Source of the DNA: JAWPMT01 sp965229785
Lineage (GTDB): Bacteria; Bacteroidota; Bacteroidia; Cytophagales; Cyclobacteriaceae
Direction: 5' to 3'
Assembly: GCA_965229785.1 (NCBI GenBank)
Contig: CBDDJS010000001.1
Span: 7,440,001-7,504,000, forward strand
DNA: 64,000 nt
The position numbers and the translations under genes were made by a program. Position 1 is the first letter of the stretch. Each line of letters starts with the position of its first letter. The notes under the pieces are model-generated. The model had not been told where the DNA came from. It did no database searches and saw only the letters and a program-made list of their open reading frames with translations. Shown in pieces: positions 26,101 to 35,257 of this stretch.

Positions 26101-27011
26101 ACCTGATCAGTGACCTGAGTATTGAAAACTGGGTAGATGAGCCTGCAGCGGCGGAAGGTGAAATGAATACGAATGATCTCGTTCTGGCGCTGATCAAGAA
26201 GTACATTGGTAAGAGGAATGAAGTCGCTGGAAACTTCAAACGAGAGCGATTCACACTTGAAGTTGGAGACGAACTACCTGCCGGTATAGTGAAATTGGCT
26301 AAAGTATATATTGCCAAGAAGCGTAAGCTGAAAGTTGGTGATAAAATGGCTGGTCGTCACGGTAATAAAGGTGTGGTTGCCAAGATTGTTAGAGAAGAGG
26401 ACATGCCGTTCATGGAGGATGGTACACCAATGGATATCGTCTTGAACCCTCTGGGCGTACCTTCAAGGATGAACATCGGTCAGATTTACGAGACGGTTCT
26501 TGCCTGGGCTGGATTGAAGCTGGGTAGGAAATATGCTACTCCGATCTTCGATGGTGCTTCTGAAGAGGATGTACAAGGCGAGTTGAGAGAGGCTGGATTG
26601 CCATCTTTCGGTCGAACTTACCTCTACGATGGACTTACCGGAGACAAGTTTGACCAACCGGTTACTGTGGGTATTGCTTATATGCTGAAACTAGGTCACC
26701 TGGTTGACGATAAGATGCACGCAAGGAGTATCGGACCTTACTCTCTTATTACGCAGCAACCTCTTGGTGGTAAAGCACAATTTGGAGGTCAAAGATTTGG
26801 AGAGATGGAGGTATGGGCACTGGAAGCATTCGGTGCGGCACACGTACTTCAGGAGATCCTTACCATCAAGTCAGATGACGTTATTGGTAGAGCGAAAGCC
26901 TATGAGGCAATTGTTAAAGGTGAGAACATGCACAAACCAAACATTCCTGAATCATTCAATGTACTGGTTCACGAATTGAGAGGCTTGGCACTTGAAATCA
27001 CCCTTGACTAA
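23118..27011 (+). CDS. rpoB: DNA-directed RNA polymerase subunit beta
   Basis: A 1297-residue subunit with half of the active centre. The start is TTG at 23118, followed by ANVVTTNRINFSSIKSV; no ATG or GTG in frame lies nearer. Landmarks are the rifampicin region FFGTNQLSQFMDQTNPLAE and THKRRMSALGPGGL, the Mg-proximal GQPLSEGFAT and LGRNLQVAYMPWQGYNFEDA, and the C-terminal FGGQRFGEMEVWALEAFGA. The rifampicin segment has the usual sensitive-type D and H residues (MDQTN, THKRR). Followed 48 bases later by rpoC. Confidence 0.98.
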   Translation: MANVVTTNRINFSSIKSVIDYPDFLDVQLKSFVDFFQLDTPAENRETEGLYKVFKENFPITDSRENFVLEFIDYTVDPPKYSVEECIERGLTYSVPLKAKLRLLCNDEDNEDFETIEQEVFLGNIPYMTAKGSFVINGAERVIVSQLHRSPGVFFAQSKHTNGTLLYSARIIPFKGSWIEFATDVNNVMYAYIDRKKKFPITTLLRSIGYGSDKDILDLFGLSEEIEAKESELKAIVGRRLAARVLRTWTEDFVDEDTGEVVSIDRNEVVLERDSIISEDDIVTILDSGSKSVILHRKDVNITDYSIIYNTLQKDNSNSEKEAVEQIYRQLRNTEAPDEQTARDIIQSLFFSDKRYDLGEVGRYRINKKLGLEVGFDKRVLTTEDIILIVKYLIGLINSKAVVDDIDHLSNRRVRTVGEQLYSQFGVGLARMARTIRERMNVRDNEDFKPVDLINARTLSSVINSFFGTNQLSQFMDQTNPLAEVTHKRRMSALGPGGLSRERAGFEVRDVHYTHYGRLCTIETPEGPNIGLISSLCVHAKVNPMGFIETPYREVNEGTVDMSGNVKYLTAEEEDTHNIAQANAPLQDTGVFVNDKVKARFEGDFPVVEPTELKYMDVAPNQIVSVAASMIPFLEHDDANRALMGSNMQRQAVPLLRPQAPIVGTGLEQRVALDSRTLVVAEGDGEITYVDADRVTVKYDQSANEELISFDDDMVTYEFIKFRRTNQDTCINLRPIVRKGQKVVKGQPLSEGFATEKGELALGRNLQVAYMPWQGYNFEDAIVISEKVVREDIFTSIHIDEYELEVRDTKRGEEELTSEIPNVSEEAVKNLDENGIIRIGAEIKEGDILIGKITPKGESDPTPEEKLLRAIFGDKAGDVKDASLKASPSLRGVVIDTKLFARPKKDKDLRARSKKEVEILKGTYSKQLLEVRAQMIDKMTALLEGKVCQGIKHKFGEEVMSKGVKFSRTNIENNLFPPKNIYRDESTYNVPEEANLISDLSIENWVDEPAAAEGEMNTNDLVLALIKKYIGKRNEVAGNFKRERFTLEVGDELPAGIVKLAKVYIAKKRKLKVGDKMAGRHGNKGVVAKIVREEDMPFMEDGTPMDIVLNPLGVPSRMNIGQIYETVLAWAGLKLGRKYATPIFDGASEEDVQGELREAGLPSFGRTYLYDGLTGDKFDQPVTVGIAYMLKLGHLVDDKMHARSIGPYSLITQQPLGGKAQFGGQRFGEMEVWALEAFGAAHVLQEILTIKSDDVIGRAKAYEAIVKGENMHKPNIPESFNVLVHELRGLALEITLD

Positions 27012-27059
27012 TCATTTTTAATCACCGTCCGAAAGGACACTTTCGATAGATTTTGAATT

Positions 27060-30000
27060 ATGGCATTCAGAAAAAATAAAAAACTGACCAACGACTTCTC
27101 GAAAGTCACCATTAGCCTGGCTTCTCCGGAATCAATTCTGGAAAGTTCTCATGGTGAAGTGACTCAGCCGGAAACCATCAACTACCGGACTTATAAGCCG
27201 GAAATGGGTGGCCTTTTCTGCGAGAGAATTTTCGGTCCTGTAAAGGACTGGGAGTGTCATTGTGGAAAATACAAGAGAATTCGTTACAAGGGTATCATTT
27301 GCGATCGATGCGGTGTTGAAGTTACCGAGAAGAAGGTGCGTCGTGAGCGAATGGGTCATATCGAGTTGGTAGTACCAGTAGCTCATATCTGGTATTTCAG
27401 ATCGTTACCCAACAAAATCGGCTATTTGTTAGGACTTCCTACCAAAAAACTGGATCAGATCATCTATTACGAGCGATACATCGTGATCCAACCCGGTGTT
27501 AAGGAAGAAGATGGTGTGAATAAGCTTGACTTCCTGACAGAAGACGAGTACCTGGATATTCTTGATAAGCTACCTCGCGAAAACCAAATGTTGGATGACA
27601 GTGATCCACAGAAGTTCATCGCGAAAATGGGAGCTGAGGCACTCGAAATGTTGCTGGCAAGAACGGAACTGGATGAATTATCTTACCAACTTCGTCACCA
27701 GGCAGCTACGGATACCTCACAGCAAAGAAAAGCCGAGGCTTTGAAGCGATTGAGAGTAGTAGAGGCGTTTAGAGATGCCAGGACAAGAATTGAGAACAAA
27801 CCCGAGTGGATGGTGATCCGAATGGTACCTGTAATTCCACCGGAACTTCGTCCTTTGGTGCCATTGGATGGTGGACGTTTTGCCACCTCTGACTTGAACG
27901 ACCTTTATAGAAGAGTGATCATCAGAAATAACCGCCTTAAGCGACTGATTGATATCAAAGCACCTGAGGTAATTCTCCGAAATGAGAAAAGGATGCTTCA
28001 GGAAGCGGTAGACTCTTTGTTCGATAACTCTCGTAAAGTAAATGCGGTAAGATCGGATGGAAACCGAGCCTTGAAGTCCTTGAGTGACATGCTGAAAGGA
28101 AAGCAAGGTCGATTCCGTCAAAACCTGCTTGGTAAAAGGGTGGACTACTCTGGTCGATCCGTGATCGTCGTAGGTCCGGAATTGAAAATGCATGAGTGTG
28201 GTCTTCCTAAATCGATGGCTGCTGAGCTTTTCAAGCCTTTCATCATCAGAAAACTGATCGAAAGAGGGATTGTAAAAACCGTAAAATCTGCGAAGAAGAT
28301 CGTAGATCGTAAAGATCCTGTGGTTTGGGATATCCTGGAGAATGTATTGAAAGGACACCCGGTACTGCTTAACAGGGCCCCTACTTTGCACCGATTGGGT
28401 ATTCAGGCATTTCAGCCGAAATTGATCGAGGGTAAAGCGATCCAATTACATCCACTAGTATGTACGGCATTTAACGCTGACTTTGACGGTGACCAAATGG
28501 CGGTTCACGTTCCTCTGGGACATGAAGCGGTATTGGAAGCCTCCCTGTTGATGCTTTCTACACACAATATTCTTAACCCTGCGAATGGAGCACCGATTGC
28601 GGTACCTTCTCAGGATATGGTATTGGGTCTTTATTATGTGACTAAGGGTAGAAGAAGCACAGAGGAAGAACAAGTGGCTGGTGAAGGCATGACTTTCTAC
28701 AATGCAGAGGAAGTAATCATTGCCTTGAATGAGAAAACTATTTCTAAGCACGCTTACATTAAAGTAAGAACGCAAGTTCGAAATGAAGAAGGCGCGCTGG
28801 AAACCAAAGTGATAGAGACAGTAGCCGGTAGAGTACTGTTCAACCAGTTCATTCCTGAAGAAGTAGGGTATGTGGATGCCTTATTGACTAAAAAGCAATT
28901 GCAGAAAACCATTGCCCTTGTATTCAAGATCTCGGGAATGGCTAGAACCGCTCACTTCCTGGATGATATCAAGCATCTTGGATTCCAGATGGCTTATAAA
29001 GGCGGCTTGTCAATGGGACTTGGTGATATCAACATTCCTTCGGCCAAAGAAGAATTGGTTGCAGAGGCGAAGGCAGAAGTGGATGTGGTATGGAATAACT
29101 ACCTGATGGGATTGATCACAGACAATGAGCGATACAATCAGGTAATTGATATTTGGACCAGAACCAATACCCAGCTTACTTCCACGCTGATGAAGCAATT
29201 GGAAGAAGATAAGCAAGGCTTTAACTCGATCTACATGATGATGCACTCGGGAGCAAGGGGTTCCAGAGAGCAGATCAGACAGCTTGGAGGAATGAGAGGG
29301 TTGATGGCTAAGCCACAGAAAAACCTTCAGGGTTCAGTCGGTGAGATCATTGAAAACCCGATCCTTTCCAACTTTAAGGAAGGACTCGATGTAATTGAGT
29401 ACTTTATCTCAACTCACGGTGCTCGCAAAGGTCTTGCGGATACGGCCCTTAAAACGGCAGATGCAGGTTACCTGACTCGTCGTTTGGTTGACGTGGCGCA
29501 GGACGTAGTAGTGAACGAAGAAGATTGCGGAACACTTAGAGGACTGAATGTTTCTGCGATCAAGGACAATGAGGAAGTGGTTGAGTCACTCTCTGAAAGA
29601 ATCCTCGGTCGGGTTTCTGTTCACGATATCTATGATCCTATTTCAGATGAACTGATCATTGAATCAGGCGAAGAGTTCACAGAAGAGATCGCTAATCAAA
29701 TTGATGCAACAAGCATCGAAGAAGTTGAGATTAGATCGGTATTGACTTGTGAAACCAAGCGAGGTGTATGTGCCAAGTGCTATGGTAGAAACCTGGCAAC
29801 AGGAAATATGGCTCACAATGGAGAATCTGTTGGGGTAATTGCTGCACAATCTATCGGTGAGCCAGGTACGCAGCTTACGTTGAGAACATTCCACGTAGGG
29901 GGTACCGCTTCTAACATCGCTGTAGACGCAAACATCAAAGCCAAATTCTCTGGAACGGTCGAATTTGAAGAATTAAGAACAGTGAAGTCCGTTGATGAGG

Positions 30001-31367
30001 ATGGAAACGACATCCAGGTAGTAATGGGTCGTTCAGGTGAGATCAAGATCGTTGATGAGAAGAAACAACAAGTACTGATCAGTAACCACGTTCCTTACGG
30101 AGCACTGTTGAAAGTGAAAGACGGAGACAAAGTAGATCAGGGAGCTGAGCTTTGTAACTGGGATCCTTATAATGCGGTAATCCTTTCTGAATTTGATGGA
30201 GAAATCGAATTCGATTCGGTTATCGAAGGAATCACTTATAAAGAGGAGTCTGATGAGCAGACAGGTCACAGAGAGAAAGTGATCATCGATACGAAAGATA
30301 AGACGAAAAACCCTGCCATCGTTGTAGAAGGCAAGAACGATACCAAGTCTTATAACATTCCTGTGGGAGCTCACCTTGCAGTGGACAAAGGAGATAAGAT
30401 CAAAGCGGGTCAGGTACTGGTGAAGATCCCTAGAAAAACAGGTAAGTCACGAGATATTACAGGGGGTCTGCCTCGAGTTACGGAACTTTTCGAAGCACGT
30501 AACCCGTCTAACCCTGCGGTAGTAACAGAAATTGATGGTGTGGTAACCTATGGTGGAATCAAGCGAGGAAACCGAGAAATCTTCATCGAGTCGAAAGATG
30601 GTGTGAAGAAGCGTTACCTGGTGCCATTGTCCAAGCACATCCTTGTTCAGGACAATGACTTCATCAAGGCAGGGGAGCCGCTTTCAGATGGCGCGATCAC
30701 GCCAGCGGATATTCTTTCTATCCAGGGACCTACTGCTGTGCAGGAGTACTTGGTGAATGAAATTCAGGAAGTTTACCGATTGCAAGGTGTGAAGATCAAT
30801 GACAAGCACATCGAGGTGATCGTTCGACAAATGATGCAGAAAGTGATCATTATCGATGCAGGTGACACCAACTTCCTGACTAATCAGGTAGTTGATCGTT
30901 TTGCCTTCATGGAAGAAAACGATGAGATCCTTGATAAGAAAGTTGTGGTTGATGCCGGTGATTCTGAAAACCTGAGACCAGGCCAGATCATAACCAGCAG
31001 AAAACTTCGTGACGAGAATTCTAATCTCAGAAGAAGAGATCTTAAAGGTGTTGAAGTGAGAAATGCTGAAGCTGCGGTTTCCAAGCCAACGCTTCAAGGT
31101 ATTACGCAAGCATCTTTGGGAACTGAGTCATTCATCTCAGCTGCTTCCTTCCAGGAAACGACCAAAGTATTGAGTGAAGCTTCTATCCGAGGTAAGTCTG
31201 ATAGCCTGATGGGCTTGAAGGAAAATGTGATTGTAGGTCACCTGATTCCTGCCGGTACCGGACAGAGAAGATTCGACAATTACATCGTTGCTTCAAAAGA
31301 AGAGTACGATACCATGGTTACTTCCAGAGAAGAATTCGAAAGAACCAGAGAATACGTTGCTGAGTAA
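27060..31367 (+). CDS. rpoC: DNA-directed RNA polymerase subunit beta'
   Basis: A 1435-residue subunit with the catalytic magnesium site. The N-terminal zinc ribbon is CHCGKYK ... ICDRCG (about 61-80). The active site is NADFDGDQMAVH, whose three Asp bind Mg. The second zinc cluster lies at CETKRGVCAKCYGRNL, and the trigger-loop region contains AQSIGEPGTQLTLRTFH. The length and domain order fit Bacteroidota. It is followed 2 bases later by a DUF3467 gene. Confidence 0.98.
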   Translation: MAFRKNKKLTNDFSKVTISLASPESILESSHGEVTQPETINYRTYKPEMGGLFCERIFGPVKDWECHCGKYKRIRYKGIICDRCGVEVTEKKVRRERMGHIELVVPVAHIWYFRSLPNKIGYLLGLPTKKLDQIIYYERYIVIQPGVKEEDGVNKLDFLTEDEYLDILDKLPRENQMLDDSDPQKFIAKMGAEALEMLLARTELDELSYQLRHQAATDTSQQRKAEALKRLRVVEAFRDARTRIENKPEWMVIRMVPVIPPELRPLVPLDGGRFATSDLNDLYRRVIIRNNRLKRLIDIKAPEVILRNEKRMLQEAVDSLFDNSRKVNAVRSDGNRALKSLSDMLKGKQGRFRQNLLGKRVDYSGRSVIVVGPELKMHECGLPKSMAAELFKPFIIRKLIERGIVKTVKSAKKIVDRKDPVVWDILENVLKGHPVLLNRAPTLHRLGIQAFQPKLIEGKAIQLHPLVCTAFNADFDGDQMAVHVPLGHEAVLEASLLMLSTHNILNPANGAPIAVPSQDMVLGLYYVTKGRRSTEEEQVAGEGMTFYNAEEVIIALNEKTISKHAYIKVRTQVRNEEGALETKVIETVAGRVLFNQFIPEEVGYVDALLTKKQLQKTIALVFKISGMARTAHFLDDIKHLGFQMAYKGGLSMGLGDINIPSAKEELVAEAKAEVDVVWNNYLMGLITDNERYNQVIDIWTRTNTQLTSTLMKQLEEDKQGFNSIYMMMHSGARGSREQIRQLGGMRGLMAKPQKNLQGSVGEIIENPILSNFKEGLDVIEYFISTHGARKGLADTALKTADAGYLTRRLVDVAQDVVVNEEDCGTLRGLNVSAIKDNEEVVESLSERILGRVSVHDIYDPISDELIIESGEEFTEEIANQIDATSIEEVEIRSVLTCETKRGVCAKCYGRNLATGNMAHNGESVGVIAAQSIGEPGTQLTLRTFHVGGTASNIAVDANIKAKFSGTVEFEELRTVKSVDEDGNDIQVVMGRSGEIKIVDEKKQQVLISNHVPYGALLKVKDGDKVDQGAELCNWDPYNAVILSEFDGEIEFDSVIEGITYKEESDEQTGHREKVIIDTKDKTKNPAIVVEGKNDTKSYNIPVGAHLAVDKGDKIKAGQVLVKIPRKTGKSRDITGGLPRVTELFEARNPSNPAVVTEIDGVVTYGGIKRGNREIFIESKDGVKKRYLVPLSKHILVQDNDFIKAGEPLSDGAITPADILSIQGPTAVQEYLVNEIQEVYRLQGVKINDKHIEVIVRQMMQKVIIIDAGDTNFLTNQVVDRFAFMEENDEILDKKVVVDAGDSENLRPGQIITSRKLRDENSNLRRRDLKGVEVRNAEAAVSKPTLQGITQASLGTESFISAASFQETTKVLSEASIRGKSDSLMGLKENVIVGHLIPAGTGQRRFDNYIVASKEEYDTMVTSREEFERTREYVAE

Positions 31368-31369
31368 TC

Positions 31370-31690
31370 ATGGCAGATAAAGACGAAAAGAAGCCCAATC
31401 AGTTGAACATTGAATTGACTGAAGAAACCGCCGAAGGCACTTATGCCAATTTGGCGATGATCGCACACTCCAGCAGCGAGTTTGTGATTGACTTCATTCG
31501 ATTAATGCCCGGTGTGACCAAAGCGAAGGTTAAGTCCAGAATTGTGATAACACCAGAGCATGCAAAGCGCCTTTTATTCGCCTTGCAGGAAAATGTGACC
31601 AAGTTTGAGGCCAATTTCGGTCAGATAAAACAAGCTGAGGAGCCACCAAAATTCCCGATGAATTTTGGTGGAACCGTAGGCGAAGCTTAA
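31370..31690 (+). CDS. DUF3467 domain protein
   Basis: A 106-residue protein of unknown role found after rpoC in many Bacteroidota. The core is EGTYANLAMIAHSSSEFVID and FIRLMPGVTKAKVKSRIV, followed by TPEHAKRLLFALQENV. No signal peptide, membrane segment or catalytic motif is seen. It starts 2 bases after rpoC, so it is co-expressed with RNA polymerase. A small polymerase-linked or nucleoid role can be guessed, but nothing in the sequence proves it. Confidence 0.85.
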   Translation: MADKDEKKPNQLNIELTEETAEGTYANLAMIAHSSSEFVIDFIRLMPGVTKAKVKSRIVITPEHAKRLLFALQENVTKFEANFGQIKQAEEPPKFPMNFGGTVGEA

Positions 31691-31705
31691 TTAGAGAAAA
31701 TTAAA

Positions 31706-31736
31706 TTGGGATAAAAGATCAGAATCTCTATCTTTG
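31706..31736 (+). promoter_or_regulatory. Promoter of the str operon (rpsL-rpsG-fusA-rpsJ)
   Basis: TTG (31706-31708), a 20-base spacer and TATCTTTG (31729-31736). The start region is CGTTCCCAAAAATTGAGG. The leader to rpsL is about 36-40 bases, and no Shine-Dalgarno sequence is visible before the ATG. Confidence 0.75.
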
Positions 31737-31777
31737 CGTTCCCAAAAATTGAGGTATAGAAAATAGAATTATAAAAT

Positions 31778-32158
31778 ATGCCAACTATCCAACAATTAGT
31801 CCGAAAGGGAAGGAAGAAGTTGACGTCTAAATCAAAGTCTCCAGCATTGGATTCATGTCCGCAGAGAAGGGGAGTTTGCACAAGAGTTTACACGACAACA
31901 CCTAAGAAACCAAACTCAGCAATGAGAAAGGTGGCGAGGGTAAGATTAACAAACTCGAAAGAAGTTAACGCATACATCGGCGGAGAAGGTCATAACCTTC
32001 AGGAGCACTCAATTGTGTTGATTCGTGGTGGTAGAGTAAAGGATCTTCCCGGAGTAAGATATCACATCGTTCGTGGCGCGTTGGATACCGCGGGTGTGAG
32101 TGGTCGATTGCAAGGTCGATCGAAGTATGGTGCGAAGAAACCAAAAGAGAAAAAATAA
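31778..32158 (+). CDS. rpsL: 30S ribosomal protein S12
   Basis: A 126-residue decoding-centre protein. Seen are PTIQQLVRKGRKKLTSKSKS, TTPKKPNSAMRKVARVRLTN and VKDLPGVRYHIVRG. The two lysines that set streptomycin response (in TPKKPNS and VKDLPG) are both the sensitive form. First gene of the str operon. Confidence 0.98.
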   Translation: MPTIQQLVRKGRKKLTSKSKSPALDSCPQRRGVCTRVYTTTPKKPNSAMRKVARVRLTNSKEVNAYIGGEGHNLQEHSIVLIRGGRVKDLPGVRYHIVRGALDTAGVSGRLQGRSKYGAKKPKEKK

Positions 32159-32176
32159 GAAATTAGTTTTTGAATA

Positions 32177-32644
32177 ATGAGAAAGGCTAAACCTAAAAAA
32201 CGATACATCCTGCCGGATCCTATCTACTCGGATACATTGGTCACGAAGTTTGTGAACATGATGATGGAAGATGGTAAAAAAAGTATCGCTTACAGTATTT
32301 TCTACGGAGCTGTTAAAATCGTAGAGGAGAAGACAGGTGAGAATGGTTTGGAAACCTGGAAAACTGCATTGAGTAATATCAGCCCCTATGTGGAGGTGAA
32401 AAGCCGACGAGTAGGTGGTGCAACTTTCCAAGTTCCAATTGAGGTTCGGCCTGATCGTAAAATCTCTTTGGGAATTAAGTGGATGATTCGTTTCGCTCGA
32501 ACAAGAGGAGAGAAGACGATGAAGGAGAGATTAGCGGGTGAAATCATCGCAGCTTCCAAAGGTGAAGGAGCTGCAATCAAGAAAAAGGACGATACGCACA
32601 GAATGGCGGAAGCTAACAAAGCGTTCTCACATTTTAGATTCTAA
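32177..32644 (+). CDS. rpsG: 30S ribosomal protein S7
   Basis: A 155-residue protein that organises the 3' domain of 16S rRNA and the tRNA exit side. Seen are MRKAKPKKRYILPDP, VTKFVNMMMEDGKKSIAY, and GGATFQVPIEVRPDRK with SLGIKWMIRFAR. It starts 18 bases after rpsL and precedes fusA. Confidence 0.98.
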   Translation: MRKAKPKKRYILPDPIYSDTLVTKFVNMMMEDGKKSIAYSIFYGAVKIVEEKTGENGLETWKTALSNISPYVEVKSRRVGGATFQVPIEVRPDRKISLGIKWMIRFARTRGEKTMKERLAGEIIAASKGEGAAIKKKDDTHRMAEANKAFSHFRF

Positions 32645-32669
32645 ACTTAATTAAGCTTACCTATCACTA

Positions 32670-34778
32670 ATGGCGAAAAGAGACTTACGCTATACCAGAA
32701 ACATCGGTATCGCAGCGCACATTGATGCTGGAAAAACCACCACCACTGAGCGGATCCTGTACTATACAGGAGTTAGTCATAAGATCGGAGAGGTTCATGA
32801 TGGTGCTGCCACCATGGACTGGATGGAGCAGGAGCAAGAGCGTGGTATCACGATCACTTCGGCTGCAACTACCGTATTCTGGCCTTACAAAGGCAACGAA
32901 TATCACATTAACATCATTGATACTCCTGGTCACGTAGACTTTACTGTTGAAGTAAACCGATCACTTCGAGTATTGGATGGGTTGGTTTTCTTGTTTAGCG
33001 CGGTTGATGGTGTTGAGCCTCAGTCTGAAACTAACTGGAGACTTGCTGATAACTACAAAGTAGCGCGAATCGGATTCGTTAACAAAATGGACCGGGCCGG
33101 TGCTGACTTCCTAAATGTATGTAAGCAGGTAAAAGATATGTTGGGTACCAAAGCGGTGCCTTTGCAATTGCCTATCGGTGCTGAAGATACCTTTAAGGGA
33201 GTTGTTGACCTGGTTGAGAATAAGGCGATCGTGTGGAACGAAGATGACAAGGGGATGACCTTTGAAGAAGTCGAGATTCCAGCAGATATGGCCGACGAAG
33301 TAGAAGAGTACAGAGGCAACCTCGTTGAAGCAGTTGCTGAGTACGACGAGGAACTGTTGGAGAAATACTTCGAGGATCCTGAATCTATTACAAGAGACGA
33401 GATCGTTGCCGCACTTCGGGCAGCTACCATTGATTTGGCTTTCGTGCCAATGATGTGTGGTTCTGCTTTCAAAAACAAAGGAGTGCAAACCATGCTCGAT
33501 TACGTAATGGAGCTATTGCCTTCTCCGCTTGATAGAGATAACATCAAAGGAACAGATCCTGATACGGAAGAAGAAGTGACCAGAAAGCCGGATCCTGCCG
33601 ATCCATTCTCTGCACTTGCCTTCAAAATCGCGACAGACCCATTCGTAGGTAGACTGTGCTTTGTGCGTTCTTACTCTGGAATGTTGGATTCAGGTTCCTA
33701 TATCTATAATACCAGAACCAATAAGAAGGAAAGAATTTCGCGAATCTTCCAGATGCACGCTAACAAGCAAAATCAAATTGATCAGCTTCATGCTGGTGAT
33801 ATTGCTGCGGTTGTTGGTTTCAAAGACATCAAAACTGGAGATACCCTCTGTGATGAGAAGAGCAAGTTGGTACTCGAGTCTATGGACTTCCCTGATCCGG
33901 TAATTGGATACGCCATTGAGCCTAAAACTCAAGCGGATGTTGATAAGCTGGGTATCGCAATTGCGAAACTCGTGGAAGAGGATCCTACCCTTCAGGTTGA
34001 AACGGATCATGATACAGGTCAGACCATCTTGAAAGGAATGGGTGAGCTACACCTTGACATCATCATTGATCGATTGAAGCGTGAATTCAAAGTAGAGATC
34101 AATCAGGGTGCTCCTCAGGTGGCTTACAAAGAGACCATCCGATCTACAGTTGAGCACAAAGAAGTATATAAGAAACAAACTGGTGGACGTGGTAAGTTTG
34201 CCGATATCGTTTTTGATCTGGGTCCTCAGGATGAAGATTATGAAAAAGACGGTTTACAGTTTCAGAATGATATTAAAGGTGGTGTGATTCCTCGTGAATT
34301 CATCCCTGCTGTTGAGAAAGGTTTCAAAGATGCCATGTCCAATGGTCCTCTTGCGGGATACCCTATCGATAGCATGAAAGTAAGATTGCACTTTGGGTCT
34401 TTCCACGATGTGGATTCGGATTCATTGTCTTTCGAACTTGCTGCACGACTTGGTTTCAAAGCGGCCGCTGCTAAAGCTAAGCCTGTGATTTTGGAACCAG
34501 TAATGAGTGTGGAAGTCGTAACTCCTGATGAGTACACAGGTTCTATTACGGGTGACCTCAACAAAAGAAGAGGTATCATGAAAGGAATGGACACCAAAGG
34601 AAACTCTCAGGTGGTTAAAGCTGACGTACCTCTTTCAGAATTGTTTGGTTACGTTACGGATTTGAGAACCATGAGTTCAGGACGAGCTACTGCTTCCCTG
34701 ACCTTCTCACACTACGATCCTGTTCCTAACAACATTTCAGAAGAGGTGATTGCTAAAGTAAAAGGCCAACCTGCCTAA
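32670..34778 (+). CDS. fusA: Elongation factor G
   Basis: A 702-residue translocase GTPase. The G1 motif is AHIDAGKTTTTERIL, with G2 RGITITSAATT, G3 DTPGHVDFT and G4 NKMDRAGA. Domains II to V follow, including GGRGKFADIV (domain IV) and PVMSVEVVTPDEYTGSITGD (domain V). Single copy in this window, in the standard str position. Confidence 0.98.
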   Translation: MAKRDLRYTRNIGIAAHIDAGKTTTTERILYYTGVSHKIGEVHDGAATMDWMEQEQERGITITSAATTVFWPYKGNEYHINIIDTPGHVDFTVEVNRSLRVLDGLVFLFSAVDGVEPQSETNWRLADNYKVARIGFVNKMDRAGADFLNVCKQVKDMLGTKAVPLQLPIGAEDTFKGVVDLVENKAIVWNEDDKGMTFEEVEIPADMADEVEEYRGNLVEAVAEYDEELLEKYFEDPESITRDEIVAALRAATIDLAFVPMMCGSAFKNKGVQTMLDYVMELLPSPLDRDNIKGTDPDTEEEVTRKPDPADPFSALAFKIATDPFVGRLCFVRSYSGMLDSGSYIYNTRTNKKERISRIFQMHANKQNQIDQLHAGDIAAVVGFKDIKTGDTLCDEKSKLVLESMDFPDPVIGYAIEPKTQADVDKLGIAIAKLVEEDPTLQVETDHDTGQTILKGMGELHLDIIIDRLKREFKVEINQGAPQVAYKETIRSTVEHKEVYKKQTGGRGKFADIVFDLGPQDEDYEKDGLQFQNDIKGGVIPREFIPAVEKGFKDAMSNGPLAGYPIDSMKVRLHFGSFHDVDSDSLSFELAARLGFKAAAAKAKPVILEPVMSVEVVTPDEYTGSITGDLNKRRGIMKGMDTKGNSQVVKADVPLSELFGYVTDLRTMSSGRATASLTFSHYDPVPNNISEEVIAKVKGQPA

Positions 34779-34790
34779 AATTGAGTTGTC

Positions 34791-35096
34791 ATGAATCAGA
34801 AAATTAGAATAAAGCTTAAATCTTACGATCACAATCTGGTAGATAAGTCTTCAGAGAAAATCGTGAGAGCGGTAAAAACTACTGGTGCGGTAGTGAGTGG
34901 TCCTATTCCACTTCCTACTGAGAAGGAAAAGTTCACTGTACTACGTTCACCTCACGTGAACAAGAAGTCAAGAGAGCAGTTCCAACTATGCACTTATAAA
35001 AGACTGGTAGACATTTACTCAAACAGTGCAAAAACTGTTGACGCATTGATGAAGCTTGAGCTTCCTAGCGGAGTAGATGTTGAGATCAAGGTCTAG
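34791..35096 (+). CDS. rpsJ: 30S ribosomal protein S10
   Basis: A 101-residue protein that also acts as NusE in antitermination. Seen are MNQKIRIKLKSYDHNLVDKS, VVSGPIPLPTEKEKFTVLRS and HVNKKSREQF. Here it ends the str operon; a terminator separates it from rplC, unlike the joined S10 operon of E. coli. Confidence 0.98.
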   Translation: MNQKIRIKLKSYDHNLVDKSSEKIVRAVKTTGAVVSGPIPLPTEKEKFTVLRSPHVNKKSREQFQLCTYKRLVDIYSNSAKTVDALMKLELPSGVDVEIKV

Positions 35097-35118
35097 TTTT
35101 TACATCATAAGAGTTGCT

Positions 35119-35150
35119 AAAAAGAACCAGCGAGAGTTGGTTCTTTTTTT
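35119..35150 (+). terminator. Terminator after rpsJ
   Basis: Stem AAAGAACCA / TGGTTCTTT with an 8-base loop, running into seven T residues. It lies 24 bases after the rpsJ stop and just upstream of the rplC promoter. Confidence 0.85.
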
Positions 35151-35172
35151 GTGTCGAAAGACGAGCCAAAGA

Positions 35173-35203
35173 TTTGGTTTAGGTTGAGGAATTGCTATCT
35201 TTG
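35173..35203 (+). promoter_or_regulatory. Promoter of the S10 operon (rplC onward)
   Basis: TTTG (35173-35176), a 19-base spacer and TATCTTTG (35196-35203) give a full consensus match. The start region CAGTCCTTTTCCG matches that of the tRNA promoters. The leader is about 50 bases. Confidence 0.8.
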
Positions 35204-35257
35204 CAGTCCTTTTCCGAAAATGGAAATAGAGGGGTTTAATTAATAATAAAACGCAGA

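Noticed and set aside
27717..28445. 242-codon open frame on the minus strand within rpoC
   Set aside because: It lies fully inside a highly conserved essential gene, and its composition shows no protein family features. Long antisense frames are expected in long genes with strong codon bias.
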